A DNA stretch of 64,000 nt from Polynucleobacter sp. MWH-Berg-3C6 (GCF_018881855.1 NZ_JACVPN010000005.1:62001-126000); one strand, 5' to 3'. Numbered from the stretch's first letter, positions 18,999 to 28,791 are shown. Made by a program: numbers and translations. The notes: generated by a model not told the origin, from the letters alone.

Positions 18999-20972
18999 TT
19001 ATACAGACTCCTTAAGCTGTTCCAAAATCGCTGGATTTTCCAGGGTTGAGGTATCTTGAGTCACCTCTTCGCCTTTAGCAATCACGCGCAACAGTCGACG
19101 CATAATCTTGCCAGAACGAGTCTTAGGCAAGTTATCACCAAAGCGAACATCTTTAGGCTTAGCAATTGGGCCAATTTCTTTACCAACCCAGTTACGCAAT
19201 TCAGTCGCAATCTTCTTAGCATCTTCACCTGTTGGGCGACCGCCTTTGAGAACTACGAATACGCAAATTGCTTCGCCAGTTAATTCATCTGGACGACCAA
19301 CTACTGCAGCCTCAGCAACCAATGGATTAGCAACTAAGCAAGATTCGATTTCCATGGTTCCCATACGGTGACCAGAAACGTTCAAGACGTCATCGATGCG
19401 GCCAGTAATCGTGAAGTAGCCAGTATCTTTATTGCGAATTGCGCCATCACCTGCAAGGTATAAAGTGCCGCCCAACTCTTCTGGGAAATAGGATTTCACG
19501 AAACGGTCAGGATCACCCCAGATCGTACGAATCATTGAAGGCCATGGACGCTTCACAACCAGGATACCGCCCTGGCCATTCGGCACATCTACACCGGCTT
19601 CGTCAACGATAGCCGCTTGAATGCCAGGCAATGGCAATGTGCATGAACCTGGAATCATTGGGGTCGCGCCTGGCAATGGCGTAATCATGTGACCACCAGT
19701 TTCGGTTTGCCAGAAAGTATCCGCGATTGGGCAACGTGAACCACCGACATTCTCGTAGTACCACATCCAAGCTTCTGGATTAATTGGCTCGCCTACAGAA
19801 CCCAAGAGACGCAAGGAAGATAAGTTATAGCTCTTTGGATGCACTGTTGTGTCATTGCTAGATGCTTTGATCAAAGAACGAATTGCGGTTGGTGCTGTGT
19901 AGAAAATAGTTGCATTGTGTTTCTGAATCATGTCCCAGAAACGGCCAGCATTTGGATAAGTTGGCACACCTTCAAACACAATCTCAGTGGCGCCAACTGC
20001 GAGTGGGCCATAAGTAATATAGGAGTGGCCAGTTACCCAGCCGATATCGGCAGTACACCAGAACACATCATTTGGCTTGATGTCAAAGGTCCACTTCATT
20101 GTGAGAATTGCCCACAGGAGGTAGCCACCTGTAGAGTGCTGTACACCCTTTGGCTTACCGGTAGAGCCGGATGTGTACAGAATAAATAATGGGTGCTCAG
20201 CACTAACCCACTCTGGCTCGCAAGTCGTAGCTTCATTCGCCATGATTTCTTGCATCCAAACATCGCGGCCTGCAGTCATTGCAATATCAGAACCAGTGCG
20301 CTTGTTCACGATCACATGCTTTACCTTAGGGCATTCGCCAGTGGAAAGAGCCTCGTCACAAATTGCCTTTAAGGGCAGTGTTTTACCGCCACGGAACTGT
20401 CCATCAGCAGTAATCACTGCTACTGCACCGACGTCCATAATGCGATCACGCAAAGCTTGTGCAGAGAAACCACCGAACACTACAGAATGAATTGCACCAA
20501 TGCGGGCGCATGCTTGCATCGCCACAATGCCTTCAATAGTCATTGCCATGTAAATGATGACGCTGTCACCAGACTTAATACCCATCTTGCGCATTGCGTT
20601 TGCCATTTTGCAAACGCGCTCAAGTAACTCTTGATAGGTAACTTTTGTAACTGTGCCGTCATCTGCTTCAAAGATCAGGGCAGTCTTGCCGCCTAAACCG
20701 GCTTCAACCTGACGATCTAGACAGTTATAAGAGGCATTCGTTGTGCCATCTTCAAACCACTTATAGAAAGGTGCTTTAGATTCGTCTAAAACTTTACTAA
20801 ATGGCTTTTTCCAATAGATATTCTCTTTAGCAAGGCGGCCCCAGAAACCGTCATAATCCTGATTCGCTTCATCGCAAAGCTTCTTATAGGCATCCATACC
20901 CGGAATAGCGGCACCCTTTACAAAGTCTGCAGGTGGGTTAAATACGCGGTTTTCTTGCTTTAATGGTTCCAT
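18999..20972 (-). CDS. acs: Acetyl-CoA synthetase
   Basis: 657 residues, full length for the AMP-forming acetate-CoA ligase. It activates acetate with ATP and CoA. Visible signatures are the [21 protein letters not shown]-loop, the WWQTETGG-like [15 protein letters not shown] block, [19 protein letters not shown] and the C-terminal [14 protein letters not shown], whose Lys is the catalytic and acetylation-controlled residue. Divergent from the fumarase gene. Confidence 0.96.
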   Translation of the reverse strand: MEPLKQENRVFNPPADFVKGAAIPGMDAYKKLCDEANQDYDGFWGRLAKENIYWKKPFSKVLDESKAPFYKWFEDGTTNASYNCLDRQVEAGLGGKTALIFEADDGTVTKVTYQELLERVCKMANAMRKMGIKSGDSVIIYMAMTIEGIVAMQACARIGAIHSVVFGGFSAQALRDRIMDVGAVAVITADGQFRGGKTLPLKAICDEALSTGECPKVKHVIVNKRTGSDIAMTAGRDVWMQEIMANEATTCEPEWVSAEHPLFILYTSGSTGKPKGVQHSTGGYLLWAILTMKWTFDIKPNDVFWCTADIGWVTGHSYITYGPLAVGATEIVFEGVPTYPNAGRFWDMIQKHNATIFYTAPTAIRSLIKASSNDTTVHPKSYNLSSLRLLGSVGEPINPEAWMWYYENVGGSRCPIADTFWQTETGGHMITPLPGATPMIPGSCTLPLPGIQAAIVDEAGVDVPNGQGGILVVKRPWPSMIRTIWGDPDRFVKSYFPEELGGTLYLAGDGAIRNKDTGYFTITGRIDDVLNVSGHRMGTMEIESCLVANPLVAEAAVVGRPDELTGEAICVFVVLKGGRPTGEDAKKIATELRNWVGKEIGPIAKPKDVRFGDNLPKTRSGKIMRRLLRVIAKGEEVTQDTSTLENPAILEQLKESV

Positions 20973-21147
20973 GCTTCACTGCCCTCTATCTAATAATCAA
21001 TGATCTATTTTTGCCAAAATGCCGCAAAATGATGGGTTTAGACCCTCGGAACCTTAGAAGATAAGTGAAAATACCCGGGATTTGCTCTATGGCAAACCCT
21101 TAAAATAGGTCAAACCTTACTAATAATGTGGAAATAAGCCAAAAACC

Positions 21148-22671
21148 ATGACAAATATCAAACAAAACGACCTGATTCAAAGCGTTGCGGATGCATTTCA
21201 GTTCATTTCTTACTACCACCCCAAGGACTTTATTACCGCCATGGGCAAGGCTTATGAGCTTGAGCAAGGCGCGGCTGCTAAAGACGCATTGGCACAAATT
21301 TTGACCAATAGCCGGATGTGCGCTGAAGGGCATCGCCCGATGTGTCAGGACACCGGCATTGCTGTTGTCTTCCTCAAGATTGGCATGAATGTCCAATGGC
21401 CTGATGCCACGATGAGTGTTTCAGACATGGTGAATGAAGGTGTTCGTCGCGCGTATCTCAATCCAGAAAATACCCTCCGCGCTTCAGTCTTAGCTGATCC
21501 AGCAGGCAAACGTAAAAATACAGGTGACAACACCCCTGCTGTCATCCATTACGAAATTGTTCCGGGTGATGATGTTGAAGTGATTTGCGCTGCTAAAGGT
21601 GGTGGCTCAGAGAACAAAGCCAAGATGGTGATGCTCAACCCATCAGACTCCATTGTCGATTGGGTAGTGAAAACTGTTCCAACGATGGGTGCAGGTTGGT
21701 GCCCTCCTGGCATTCTCGGTATTGGCATTGGCGGCACTCCAGAAAAAGCCATGTTGATGGCAAAAGAATCTTTAATGGGTCCAGTAGATATTCAGGAGCT
21801 CATTGCTCGTGGTCCTAAAACTCGCGCCGAGGAACTGCGTCTTGAGATTTATGACAAAGTAAACAAATTAGGCATTGGCGCCCAAGGTCTTGGCGGCCTG
21901 GCAACCGTGCTCGATATTAAGATCATGGAATACCCAACCCATGCTGCGTCACTACCTGTGGCAATGATTCCGAACTGTGCGGCCACCCGCCACGTGCACT
22001 TCCATTTACATGGCGATGGTCCTGCGAAGCTGGAGAAACCATCTTTATCAGATTGGCCAGATGTCACCTGGACACCAGATACCAAAAAATCGAAGCACGT
22101 TGATGTCAATACATTAACTGCTGAACAGGTGGCAAGCTGGAAACCAGGCGATACCTTATTGCTAAATGGAAAAATTCTGACTGGTCGTGATGCAGCCCAT
22201 AAACGGATTGCTGATATGTTGGCCAAAGGCGAAGAACTTCCGGTCAGCTTCAAAAATCGCATCATCTATTATGTTGGTCCAGTTGATCCTGTCCGCGATG
22301 AAGCAGTTGGTCCTGCAGGCCCCACCACCTCAACTCGCATGGATAAGTTCACTGAAATGATGCTTGCTAAGACAGGTTTAATTTCGATGATTGGTAAAGC
22401 TGAGCGCGGCCCGGTTGCAATCGAAGCTATCAAGAAACATAAATCTGCATATCTCATGGCTGTGGGTGGCGCCGCCTACTTGGTGTCTAAGGCGATTCAG
22501 TCTGCCAAAGTTGTTGGCTTTGCTGACCTAGGTATGGAAGCAATTTATGAATTCGATGTCAAAGACATGCCAGTGACTGTTGCCGTGAACTCTGAAGGTA
22601 TCTCCATGCACGAGACCGGCCCTCAAGAATGGCAAGCAAAAATTGCTGGTATTCCAGTCAAGATTGCTTAA
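21148..22671 (+). CDS. fumA: Class I fumarate hydratase
   Basis: 507 residues. It is the iron-sulfur fumarase that interconverts fumarate and malate. The N-terminal alpha (Fe-S hydrolyase) domain carries the Cys motif SRMCAEGHRPMCQDTG and the GAGWCPPGILGIGIGGT block. The C-terminal beta domain has VGPAGPTTSTRMDKFTEMML and GGAAYLVSKAI. Both halves are on one chain, as in FumA/FumB. Divergent from acs, with about 175 bases between. Confidence 0.95.
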   Translation: MTNIKQNDLIQSVADAFQFISYYHPKDFITAMGKAYELEQGAAAKDALAQILTNSRMCAEGHRPMCQDTGIAVVFLKIGMNVQWPDATMSVSDMVNEGVRRAYLNPENTLRASVLADPAGKRKNTGDNTPAVIHYEIVPGDDVEVICAAKGGGSENKAKMVMLNPSDSIVDWVVKTVPTMGAGWCPPGILGIGIGGTPEKAMLMAKESLMGPVDIQELIARGPKTRAEELRLEIYDKVNKLGIGAQGLGGLATVLDIKIMEYPTHAASLPVAMIPNCAATRHVHFHLHGDGPAKLEKPSLSDWPDVTWTPDTKKSKHVDVNTLTAEQVASWKPGDTLLLNGKILTGRDAAHKRIADMLAKGEELPVSFKNRIIYYVGPVDPVRDEAVGPAGPTTSTRMDKFTEMMLAKTGLISMIGKAERGPVAIEAIKKHKSAYLMAVGGAAYLVSKAIQSAKVVGFADLGMEAIYEFDVKDMPVTVAVNSEGISMHETGPQEWQAKIAGIPVKIA

Positions 22672-22695
22672 CCAAGCGCGCACCGTTAAATCACT

Positions 22696-23502
22696 TTGGC
22701 ACTCATAGGGGTTTTTGATTCTGGCGTCGGAGGCTTATCCATTTTGGATGAGGCTCTGCGTCAGCTTCCGCAGCACGACTATATTTATCTTGCGGATTCC
22801 GCGAATGCCCCTTATGGTGAAAAATCTAGCGACTGGATTGCTGCCCGCAGCCTTGCTTTATGCAAACATCTCGCAAGTCAAGGCTGTGATGCAATTGTTG
22901 TAGCCTGCAATACTGCAACTGCCGAAGCAATTCAACAGATCCGCGCTGAATTAGATATTCCGATTATTGGAGTAGAGCCAGGCATTAAGCCTGCAGCAAT
23001 GCAATCGCAAAATGGGATCGTGGGAGTTCTGGCTACAGAGGCAACCCTGAAGAGCGATAAGTTCAATGCGCTACTTGCAACGCTTCCAGATCACTGTCGT
23101 TTTATTAAGCAGGCTGGCGCAGGACTTGTACCCCTGATTGAGGCGGGCAAGGCAGATAGCGAAGAAACTCTGGAGCTATTAGGTAAACATCTTGTACCTA
23201 TTTTGGATGCTGGCTCTGATACTTTGGTCTTGGGCTGCACTCACTACCCTTTCTTAAAGAAACCCATACGCAAGCTTTTAGGTGACAGCATCACTTTGAT
23301 TGATACAAGCGATGCCGTGGTGAGGCAGCTTAAACGCGTACTCGAGGTATTGCCACAAGATAATCATTCTGTAAAACGCGGTTCGGTTTTATTTATCAGC
23401 AGTAAAAATGAAGCATCACTTCTGGCGATGTCTAAAGATTTACTCACCAGTGATTTGAATGAATATGCTATTGATTCAGCATTATTAGGTGAAGTGTCAT
23501 GA
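22696..23502 (+). CDS. murI: Glutamate racemase
   Basis: 268 residues. It makes D-glutamate for peptidoglycan. It starts with TTG (ALIGVFDSGVGGLSIL follows) and has the two catalytic Cys regions: VVACNTATA and LGCTHYPFLKKP. It lies 24 bases after the fumarase stop. Its stop overlaps the next start (ATGA), so it heads an operon with the TonB-ExbB-ExbD genes. Confidence 0.94.
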   Translation: MALIGVFDSGVGGLSILDEALRQLPQHDYIYLADSANAPYGEKSSDWIAARSLALCKHLASQGCDAIVVACNTATAEAIQQIRAELDIPIIGVEPGIKPAAMQSQNGIVGVLATEATLKSDKFNALLATLPDHCRFIKQAGAGLVPLIEAGKADSEETLELLGKHLVPILDAGSDTLVLGCTHYPFLKKPIRKLLGDSITLIDTSDAVVRQLKRVLEVLPQDNHSVKRGSVLFISSKNEASLLAMSKDLLTSDLNEYAIDSALLGEVS

Positions 23503-24191
23503 GCACCTTCATGCAAAAACTAGACTCTCGTCTACCGTTTACCAAATCAGAGCGGATCATCATTGCTATTGTTCTGGTGTTGCATGCATTGCCAGCTTTG
23601 GAGTTCATTCATCTGAGCGCACGTCCGCCCAAAGTGGATGACGATCGGGTGATGGCAAATTTAGTGAGTCCTTCGCCAGCCAAAAGCCAGGAAGCTCCAG
23701 CTACACCTAAACCTACACCACCTAAACCTAAAGAAGAGCCCAAGAAAAAGGTAGAGGAAAAGCCGGTTCCAAAACCTACTCCAGCACCTGCAGAACCCAA
23801 GCAATCAACCACTCCCCCGAAGCAAGCAGAGTCCAAGAGCGAATCTCAACCCCAAAATGCTGCTGTAGCACCCTCCACTGCTGGCGGAGTGAGTGGCACA
23901 CCGATTCAGACCGACATTGGTAAACTGGAAGTGCTCTACCAACCAGATGCTGATGCTTACTATCCCTCTTTTTCAAAAAGGTCTGGGGAACAAGGTACAG
24001 TTATCGTGCGTTTAATTATTGATCAAACGGGCAATGTTGAAGATATAGCCCTTTTGCAATCGAGTAACTTTCCGAGGCTTGATCGCGCAGCGACTGAGAT
24101 CGGGAGACGTTATCGCTTCAAGCCTTTTTTAGTAAATGGTTCACCACAAAGAATTTCTACCAATCTTTTAATTAAATTTAATCTCAAGTAA
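23499..24191 (+). CDS. tonB: TonB-family energy transducer
   Basis: 230 residues: one N-terminal membrane helix (about 20-38), a long Pro/Lys/Glu-rich periplasm-spanning region (about 55-125) and a C-terminal TonB domain (about 150-230, QGTVIVRLIIDQTGNV, GRRYRFKPF). It couples the proton motive force from ExbB-ExbD to outer-membrane receptors. Its start overlaps murI and exbB starts 5 bases after its stop. Confidence 0.9.
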   Translation: MSTFMQKLDSRLPFTKSERIIIAIVLVLHALPALEFIHLSARPPKVDDDRVMANLVSPSPAKSQEAPATPKPTPPKPKEEPKKKVEEKPVPKPTPAPAEPKQSTTPPKQAESKSESQPQNAAVAPSTAGGVSGTPIQTDIGKLEVLYQPDADAYYPSFSKRSGEQGTVIVRLIIDQTGNVEDIALLQSSNFPRLDRAATEIGRRYRFKPFLVNGSPQRISTNLLIKFNLK

Positions 24192-24196
24192 ACATT

Positions 24197-24889
24197 ATGA
24201 ATACACCATTTGGCATAGCAAATCTTTGGCTTGAGGGGGACTTCATTACCCGCTTTGTGGCTATCGCACTTCTCATCTGCTCAGTTGTTACTTGGGTCAT
24301 TTTGCTCAGTCGCTTTTGGGAGCTGCGTAATCTTCGCAAGCTCAAGCCTGAGCTCGATCAGTTCTGGCGCGCCACGTCCTATGACCAAGGCTTGCAATCC
24401 TTTAGCAATCCGGCACTGAACCCTTACTATCATCTTGCTAAATCAGCAGCCACTGCTTCTGCGCATCATCAGAATCAAGCTCATGATCATCGTGAACTGC
24501 TGCAAACACTCAATTACTCTGAGTGGATGGCTAGAAGCCTTAAGAACAGTGTTGATGGCATTGCAGCGAGTTTTCAGAAGGGGCTAACCTTCCTTGGATC
24601 TACTGGTGCGATTTCACCTTTTATTGGTTTGTTTGGCACTGTATGGGGCATCTATCATGCCTTGATTGCTATCAGTAGCTCAGGCAGCGCACAGCTTGAT
24701 CAGGTTGCCGGCCCAATTGGTGAAGCGCTGATCATGACTGCCCTAGGTTTGGCGGTGGCGATTCCTGCGGTGTTGGCATTCAACGCCATTAATCGTGCTA
24801 ACAAATTAATGGTTGCCGATCTCAATCGCTTTGCAAATGATCTTCTAGCCTATTTTGTGACTGGCGCTCGCGTTAAGTCTGGAGAATAA
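24197..24889 (+). CDS. exbB: ExbB/TolQ-family proton channel
   Basis: 230 residues with three membrane helices (about 17-37, 133-155, 174-195). The family core includes FLGSTGAISPFIGLFGTVWG and GPIGEALIMTALGLAVAIPAV. With ExbD it forms the inner-membrane proton channel that drives TonB. It belongs to the murI-tonB-exbB-exbD operon. TolQ is the alternative, but the adjacent tonB favours ExbB. Confidence 0.9.
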   Translation: MNTPFGIANLWLEGDFITRFVAIALLICSVVTWVILLSRFWELRNLRKLKPELDQFWRATSYDQGLQSFSNPALNPYYHLAKSAATASAHHQNQAHDHRELLQTLNYSEWMARSLKNSVDGIAASFQKGLTFLGSTGAISPFIGLFGTVWGIYHALIAISSSGSAQLDQVAGPIGEALIMTALGLAVAIPAVLAFNAINRANKLMVADLNRFANDLLAYFVTGARVKSGE

Positions 24890-24891
24890 GT

Positions 24892-25305
24892 ATGGCTTTT
24901 CATATTCAAGACGATCAGAATGATGACAGCATCATGTCTGAGATCAATATGACGCCAATGGTGGACGTGATGTTGGTCCTACTGATCATTTTCATCATCA
25001 CCCTGCCCGTCATACAACAAGCAGTCAAGATCGAACTCCCAAAAGCTAATAGTGTTCGCAATGAGGTCAAGCCAGAATCTGTTCAACTCACAATTGATGG
25101 CAAGGGTCAAATTTTCTGGAATAGCACTGCAATTGATTTAAAAACCTTTGATGGCTATGCAGAGAAAGCTGCCCAGAAAGAACCTCAACCCGAGATTAAC
25201 TTGCGCGCTGATAAGTCTGTGAAGTACGAGTATGTCGCTCAAGTACTGGCAGCGTCTCGTCGCGCCGGTTTAACGAAGTTAGGCTTTGTCACCGAGCCCG
25301 ATTAA
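24892..25305 (+). CDS. exbD: ExbD/TolR-family protein
   Basis: 137 residues: a short cytoplasmic start, one membrane helix carrying the essential Asp (INMTPMVDVMLVLLIIFI) and a periplasmic domain (ISIRADKSVKYEYV-like LRADKSVKYEYVAQVLAASR). It is the last gene of the operon and converges with a minus-strand gene three bases away. Confidence 0.9.
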   Translation: MAFHIQDDQNDDSIMSEINMTPMVDVMLVLLIIFIITLPVIQQAVKIELPKANSVRNEVKPESVQLTIDGKGQIFWNSTAIDLKTFDGYAEKAAQKEPQPEINLRADKSVKYEYVAQVLAASRRAGLTKLGFVTEPD

Positions 25306-25308
25306 GTT

Positions 25309-25773
25309 TTACCGCGGCTTTGCAGGTGCTTTAGCTGGGAAACAGCTTTCTTCACTCACGTGAGTTCCGTCTCCCAAAGACGCACCCAAGATACCGCCCT
25401 GTATTTTTTCAACCTTCTTTAACTTGCCGGTTGCAGGATCAAGAGTCATGTGAGTTAGCACTGTGCCAGCAGGATACTTAGCTCCCATAATTTCCTCGGC
25501 CGGAAAACTAGCCTCTATCACTATATAAATATTCGGCTTAGCAAGTGTGACGCTTTTAACGACTTGTGTTCCATAGGCATCAGACTGATCCAGATCTCGA
25601 TCATCCAAGTACACTTTTGCTTTCTGAGTCTTCGAAGCAAGTGTCAGTTGCATTGAATACTCTTCAACATAATCCTTTTCAGACCTCTTACAGTCAAAGA
25701 AAGCGGATTGCCCCATCACTGGAGTGATGATGCAAGACAACAATAGTGGGAAGAGTGAATGGAATGTTCTCAA
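25309..25773 (-). CDS. Uncharacterised secreted protein
   Basis: 154 residues with a signal peptide (MRTFHSLFPLLLSCIITPVMGQ) and a beta-rich mature part with two Cys, near each end, that may pair. No family recognised. Its upstream region is directly next to the leftmost copy of the tRNA-Leu attachment sequence, so its promoter may have been altered by the insertion. Confidence 0.65.
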   Translation of the reverse strand: MRTFHSLFPLLLSCIITPVMGQSAFFDCKRSEKDYVEEYSMQLTLASKTQKAKVYLDDRDLDQSDAYGTQVVKSVTLAKPNIYIVIEASFPAEEIMGAKYPAGTVLTHMTLDPATGKLKKVEKIQGGILGASLGDGTHVSEESCFPAKAPAKPR

Positions 25774-25800
25774 GATCTGATGAGGAAACGATTGAAATGC

Positions 25801-25816
25801 TGGTGCCCGAGGCCAG
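25801..25816. repeat. att-like copy 1 of the tRNA-Leu 3' end
   Basis: TGGTGCCCGAGGCCAG. The first 14 bases are the complement of the last 14 bases of the tRNA-Leu at 43583. All 16 are repeated at 28778-28793. Confidence 0.7.
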
Positions 25817-26061
25817 TATATCCCCAGACTGTTGTGGCCCTCAGAGCCATATATCTATTAAGCCATTGTACACAGCAGCCTAGCCAATGCATCTAAATTA
25901 GGTCAAATGTATCTAATTTGTATCTAGGCCTATGGGGCACTTTTTTAAAACTCGACCCCGACTTTTCAGGTACCCTGCCCCCCACAACGGTGGCCCCAGC
26001 CAAGACCTCAAGTTCATCTATTTTTCAAAGAACTCATAGCCAAGGGTATTCACCATAGGGC

Positions 26062-26088
26062 TAAAGATTTCCTAAAAATAGCCGTATT
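26062..26088 (+). promoter_or_regulatory. Sigma-28 (FliA)-like promoter of flagellin gene
   Basis: TAAA at 26062-26065, 15 bases, then GCCGTATT at 26081-26088. This matches the FliA consensus (TAAA, 15 bases, GCCGATAA) except for two substitutions in the -10. It lies 70 bases before the flagellin start. Confidence 0.75.
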
Positions 26089-26098
26089 GAGGGTCGTG

Positions 26099-26133
26099 AG
26101 GGCCTTTTTAGCCCTTGGGCCTCCCTTTGGAGG
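26099..26133 (+). promoter_or_regulatory. Two leader hairpins before flagellin start
   Basis: AGGGC/GCCCT (26099-26115) and CCTCC/GGAGG (26120-26133). The second hides a perfect Shine-Dalgarno-like GGAGG, but that is 25 bases from the ATG, so a direct role in initiation is uncertain. A weaker AAGAGA sits 8 bases before the start. Confidence 0.35.
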
Positions 26134-26158
26134 TGACTAATAACAAGAGATTATTGAT

Positions 26159-27718
26159 ATGGCCGCAGTCCTCAGTACCAATATGGCATCACTGTATGCC
26201 CAGAAGAACCTCAGCACTGCTCAGACTGCTTTGTCTGCTTCTGTGCAAAGGCTGTCTTCCGGTACTCGCATTAACAGTGCTAAAGATGATGCTGCTGGCT
26301 ATGGGATCTCTGAGTCTTTAAAAGGGACTAAAAACATTGTGGATCAATCGATTCGCAATACCAAGGATGCTATTTCTCAATTGCAAACTGCTGAAGGTGC
26401 ATTAGATGTCGTTGGCAAGATGCTCCAGCGAGTCCTTACCTTAACCACCCAGCGCCAAGATGGCACTTTGAACTCTGATCAAACAGACTCTATTAATAAT
26501 GAGATCGCTTCCCTTTTAAATGAAATTCAAAACGTCAAAGAGCGTACCCAGTTCCAAGGAGGATCTGGTTCAGTCTTTGGTACTACTAATACCTTAAGTA
26601 CTGGTACAGGAGTGGCTAGTACGATTGAGATAGCTAATTTGAGTTTGGGGAATGTTAGCGCATCTTCTTTTACCATCGGTGGCTTAGGTCTTGTAGATGG
26701 CTGGTACGATGTCTCTGCCCCTAATCATGGATTTTCTTCTGGTGATGCTATTACCTACCATGTGATTTCGGGCTTGAGCCCGATTGCAAATTTAGTAGAT
26801 GGGCAGACCTATTATGTAATAGCCGAGCAGCCCGGTGAGCCTGCTAATGGTGAAGATTATTTCATGTTAGCTAATACAAGAGAGAAAGCGTTATCAGCAA
26901 AACTTTTTATTACCCAACAAGATGCCCAAGACCTCATTGATGATGGAACCGCTATACAGATTACAGCTCCTGCGGGGACTAGCAGTGCCTATCCCAATAG
27001 CAGTGCTAACCCTGGGGAGGTAGGCTATTTTGTGCCTGACAACGGGGGTGCTGGTGGCACTTTAATTGTGAGCAGTGCTCTTGGAGTACAAGAAGGCCAA
27101 GGAGTCTCTCTGCTTGTGGATAATTTCCCAATTACCCCCTACTTTGGCGGAACAGACCTTATTGTCACATCAGTAATCGATAACCCAGATAGCACAAGCA
27201 CCATCACTCTATCTGCAGATTCCAGCGGTAATTTTTTTCTGGAATTAATTGATGGGGGAGAAATTCAATTTGTTGATACAGGTATTGCCTCATTTACCAA
27301 GGGTAGCAATTCTTTTGGTGGACTTGGCATAGTTGCAGATAGCCTAACAAGTGAAGCTGATGCCAATGCTGCTGGCCTCATTACAAATGCTGCCTACTTT
27401 GATGCCGGTGGCAATGTCCAGTCCTTAGAAGCTGATGATGTCGCTAACCTATCTACTTCAGTAGTCCAAGATGCTATTGGGATTAATGCCACTAATAGAT
27501 CTGATCTGGGTATTTGGTTAAATCGCTTGGAATACTCAGTAGATAACATGCAAACCCTATCTACTAATTTAGCTGATGGTATTAGCCGCATTGTCGATAC
27601 CGATTACGCAGCAGAAACCTCTAATTTGACCCGTACTCAGATCTTGCAACAGGCTGCTACTTCTATGCTAGCCCAAGCCAATCAGATGCCGAACGTCATT
27701 TTGACGTTACTCAAGTAG
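26159..27718 (+). CDS. Flagellin with a large inserted central domain
   Basis: 519 residues. The N-terminal D0/D1 helices (1-145) are canonical, with RLSSGTRINSAKDDAAG. So are the C-terminal D1/D0 helices (about 440-519), ending in ILQQAATSMLAQANQ. Between them, about residues 160-430 form a beta-rich insertion. Its NHGFSSGDAITYHV and LVDGQTYYVI pieces resemble repeats from bacterial adhesins and large surface proteins. The ends predict polymerisation into a filament with the insertion exposed on the surface. No HExxH metalloprotease motif is visible, so it is not an obvious flagellinolysin. No other flagellar gene occurs in the window. A weak hairpin (27723-27743) follows the stop. Confidence 0.88.
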   Translation: MAAVLSTNMASLYAQKNLSTAQTALSASVQRLSSGTRINSAKDDAAGYGISESLKGTKNIVDQSIRNTKDAISQLQTAEGALDVVGKMLQRVLTLTTQRQDGTLNSDQTDSINNEIASLLNEIQNVKERTQFQGGSGSVFGTTNTLSTGTGVASTIEIANLSLGNVSASSFTIGGLGLVDGWYDVSAPNHGFSSGDAITYHVISGLSPIANLVDGQTYYVIAEQPGEPANGEDYFMLANTREKALSAKLFITQQDAQDLIDDGTAIQITAPAGTSSAYPNSSANPGEVGYFVPDNGGAGGTLIVSSALGVQEGQGVSLLVDNFPITPYFGGTDLIVTSVIDNPDSTSTITLSADSSGNFFLELIDGGEIQFVDTGIASFTKGSNSFGGLGIVADSLTSEADANAAGLITNAAYFDAGGNVQSLEADDVANLSTSVVQDAIGINATNRSDLGIWLNRLEYSVDNMQTLSTNLADGISRIVDTDYAAETSNLTRTQILQQAATSMLAQANQMPNVILTLLK

Positions 27719-27975
27719 ATTAGAGATATCTAAAAAGTATCTCGTTTGTCTCTAAGATAAAACTCTGAGGTAATCTCCCTGCCTGATCTGCTGGGGGTGA
27801 TGCAACTACTGAAGGTAGCCGCCCTACTCCTATCGCTTTTAGATAATTGCAAAAATACCCCATCCAATCTGAAAAGGTGAGGATAGGAGTTCGATAAAAC
27901 ACTCTAAAGATCATTTTATAAACTAATTCTAATTATTGTCATCAATTCCAATCGACTTTGTATTAGGATATAGCA

Positions 27976-28713
27976 ATGAAAGTATTGAAAAAAATAATCC
28001 CTGCAGGCATCTTCTTTGTTTGCCTAACGTCAATAGCGCAAGTAATAGATGTTCCCTACCAAAGCGATAGCACAACAAGGACCCTGCTAATCGCCACAGA
28101 TAATCCCAAAGCACTCGTTATCTTATTAATAGGTGGCGATGGAAAAGTTGGGATTTTTGATGGTGGCTCAGCTAGAAGCAATCATACCTTTGTAAGGTCG
28201 CAAGCTCTATGGCATCAGTATGGCATTAATTCAGTACTTGTGGACTCTAAAGATAATTTAAGCATTAAGGGGGGCGGTCGACTTACTGAAGATTATCAAA
28301 ATAGGCTCTTAACCATAGTGAACTATTACAAGGATAAATATCGTGTACCAGTTTGGCTATTTGGGCATAGTAATGGTAGCGTGAGCGTAACTGAGTTTGT
28401 AAATCGGTTTGGCGATAAAAATACCATCTCTGGATTCATCGTTGCCGGTACTGAGGAGACCGCTATCTTAAAAGATAATACAAGGCTGCCAGTACTTGCT
28501 ATTCATCATGTTCAGGATACATGCTGGACAACCCCTATATCAGCATCGGAAGATATGATAAAAAATCGTCCAAAAAACACTAGGGCAGAATTTGTGACAA
28601 TGGATGGAGGCATCAGTACCGGTAATGTTTGTTGGGCTCTTGCTTATCACGGCTTTAACCAAAAAGAAGATGAGCTCGTGAAAACTGCTGCTGAATTTAT
28701 TTTAAAGAAATGA
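27976..28713 (+). CDS. Secreted alpha/beta hydrolase-like protein
   Basis: 245 residues with a signal peptide (MKVLKKIIPAGIFFVCLTSIAQ). It has an alpha/beta hydrolase nucleophile elbow GHSNG with Ser132, the strand before it (VPVWLF) and a late His in AYHGFN that could complete the triad. It has two Cys near the C terminus. The substrate is unknown. The gene lies alone on the island after the flagellin, about 250 bases downstream, and probably has its own promoter. A weak terminator-like hairpin follows at 28712-28733. Confidence 0.7.
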   Translation: MKVLKKIIPAGIFFVCLTSIAQVIDVPYQSDSTTRTLLIATDNPKALVILLIGGDGKVGIFDGGSARSNHTFVRSQALWHQYGINSVLVDSKDNLSIKGGGRLTEDYQNRLLTIVNYYKDKYRVPVWLFGHSNGSVSVTEFVNRFGDKNTISGFIVAGTEETAILKDNTRLPVLAIHHVQDTCWTTPISASEDMIKNRPKNTRAEFVTMDGGISTGNVCWALAYHGFNQKEDELVKTAAEFILKK

Positions 28714-28773
28714 GGCTAAAGCCTTTATCTTTTCAACCCCTATAGTTGATGTGGTGGGGGGGTGATGCTCACT

Positions 28774-28791
28774 TCTTTGGTGCCCGAGGCC
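28774..28791. repeat. att copy 2 (prophage left end)
   Basis: An 18-base perfect repeat of 43579-43596. It also shares 16 bases with copy 1 at 25801. Confidence 0.85.

Larger units (their letters stand above)
25817..26158. other. Non-coding region before the flagellin gene
   Basis: About 340 bases with no convincing gene. It includes a TGTATCTA direct repeat near 25907-25926, the sigma-28-like promoter listed separately and two small leader hairpins. The rest shows nothing recognisable. Confidence 0.6.
25801..28791. mobile_element. Putative 3-kb island bounded by att-like repeats
   Basis: The interval between att copies 1 and 2 carries only a flagellin and a secreted hydrolase. It has no integrase of its own. 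The repeats suggest an older insertion at the same tRNA site, later pushed outward when the prophage integrated, or a cargo or relic segment. Confidence 0.5.

Noticed and set aside
26092..26136. Riboswitch in the flagellin leader
   Set aside because: Only two small local hairpins are seen, with no conserved aptamer-like structure.
27720..27914. 64-residue minus-strand ORF between flagellin and hydrolase
   Set aside because: No ribosome binding site, unusual composition and no neighbour support; treated as non-coding.
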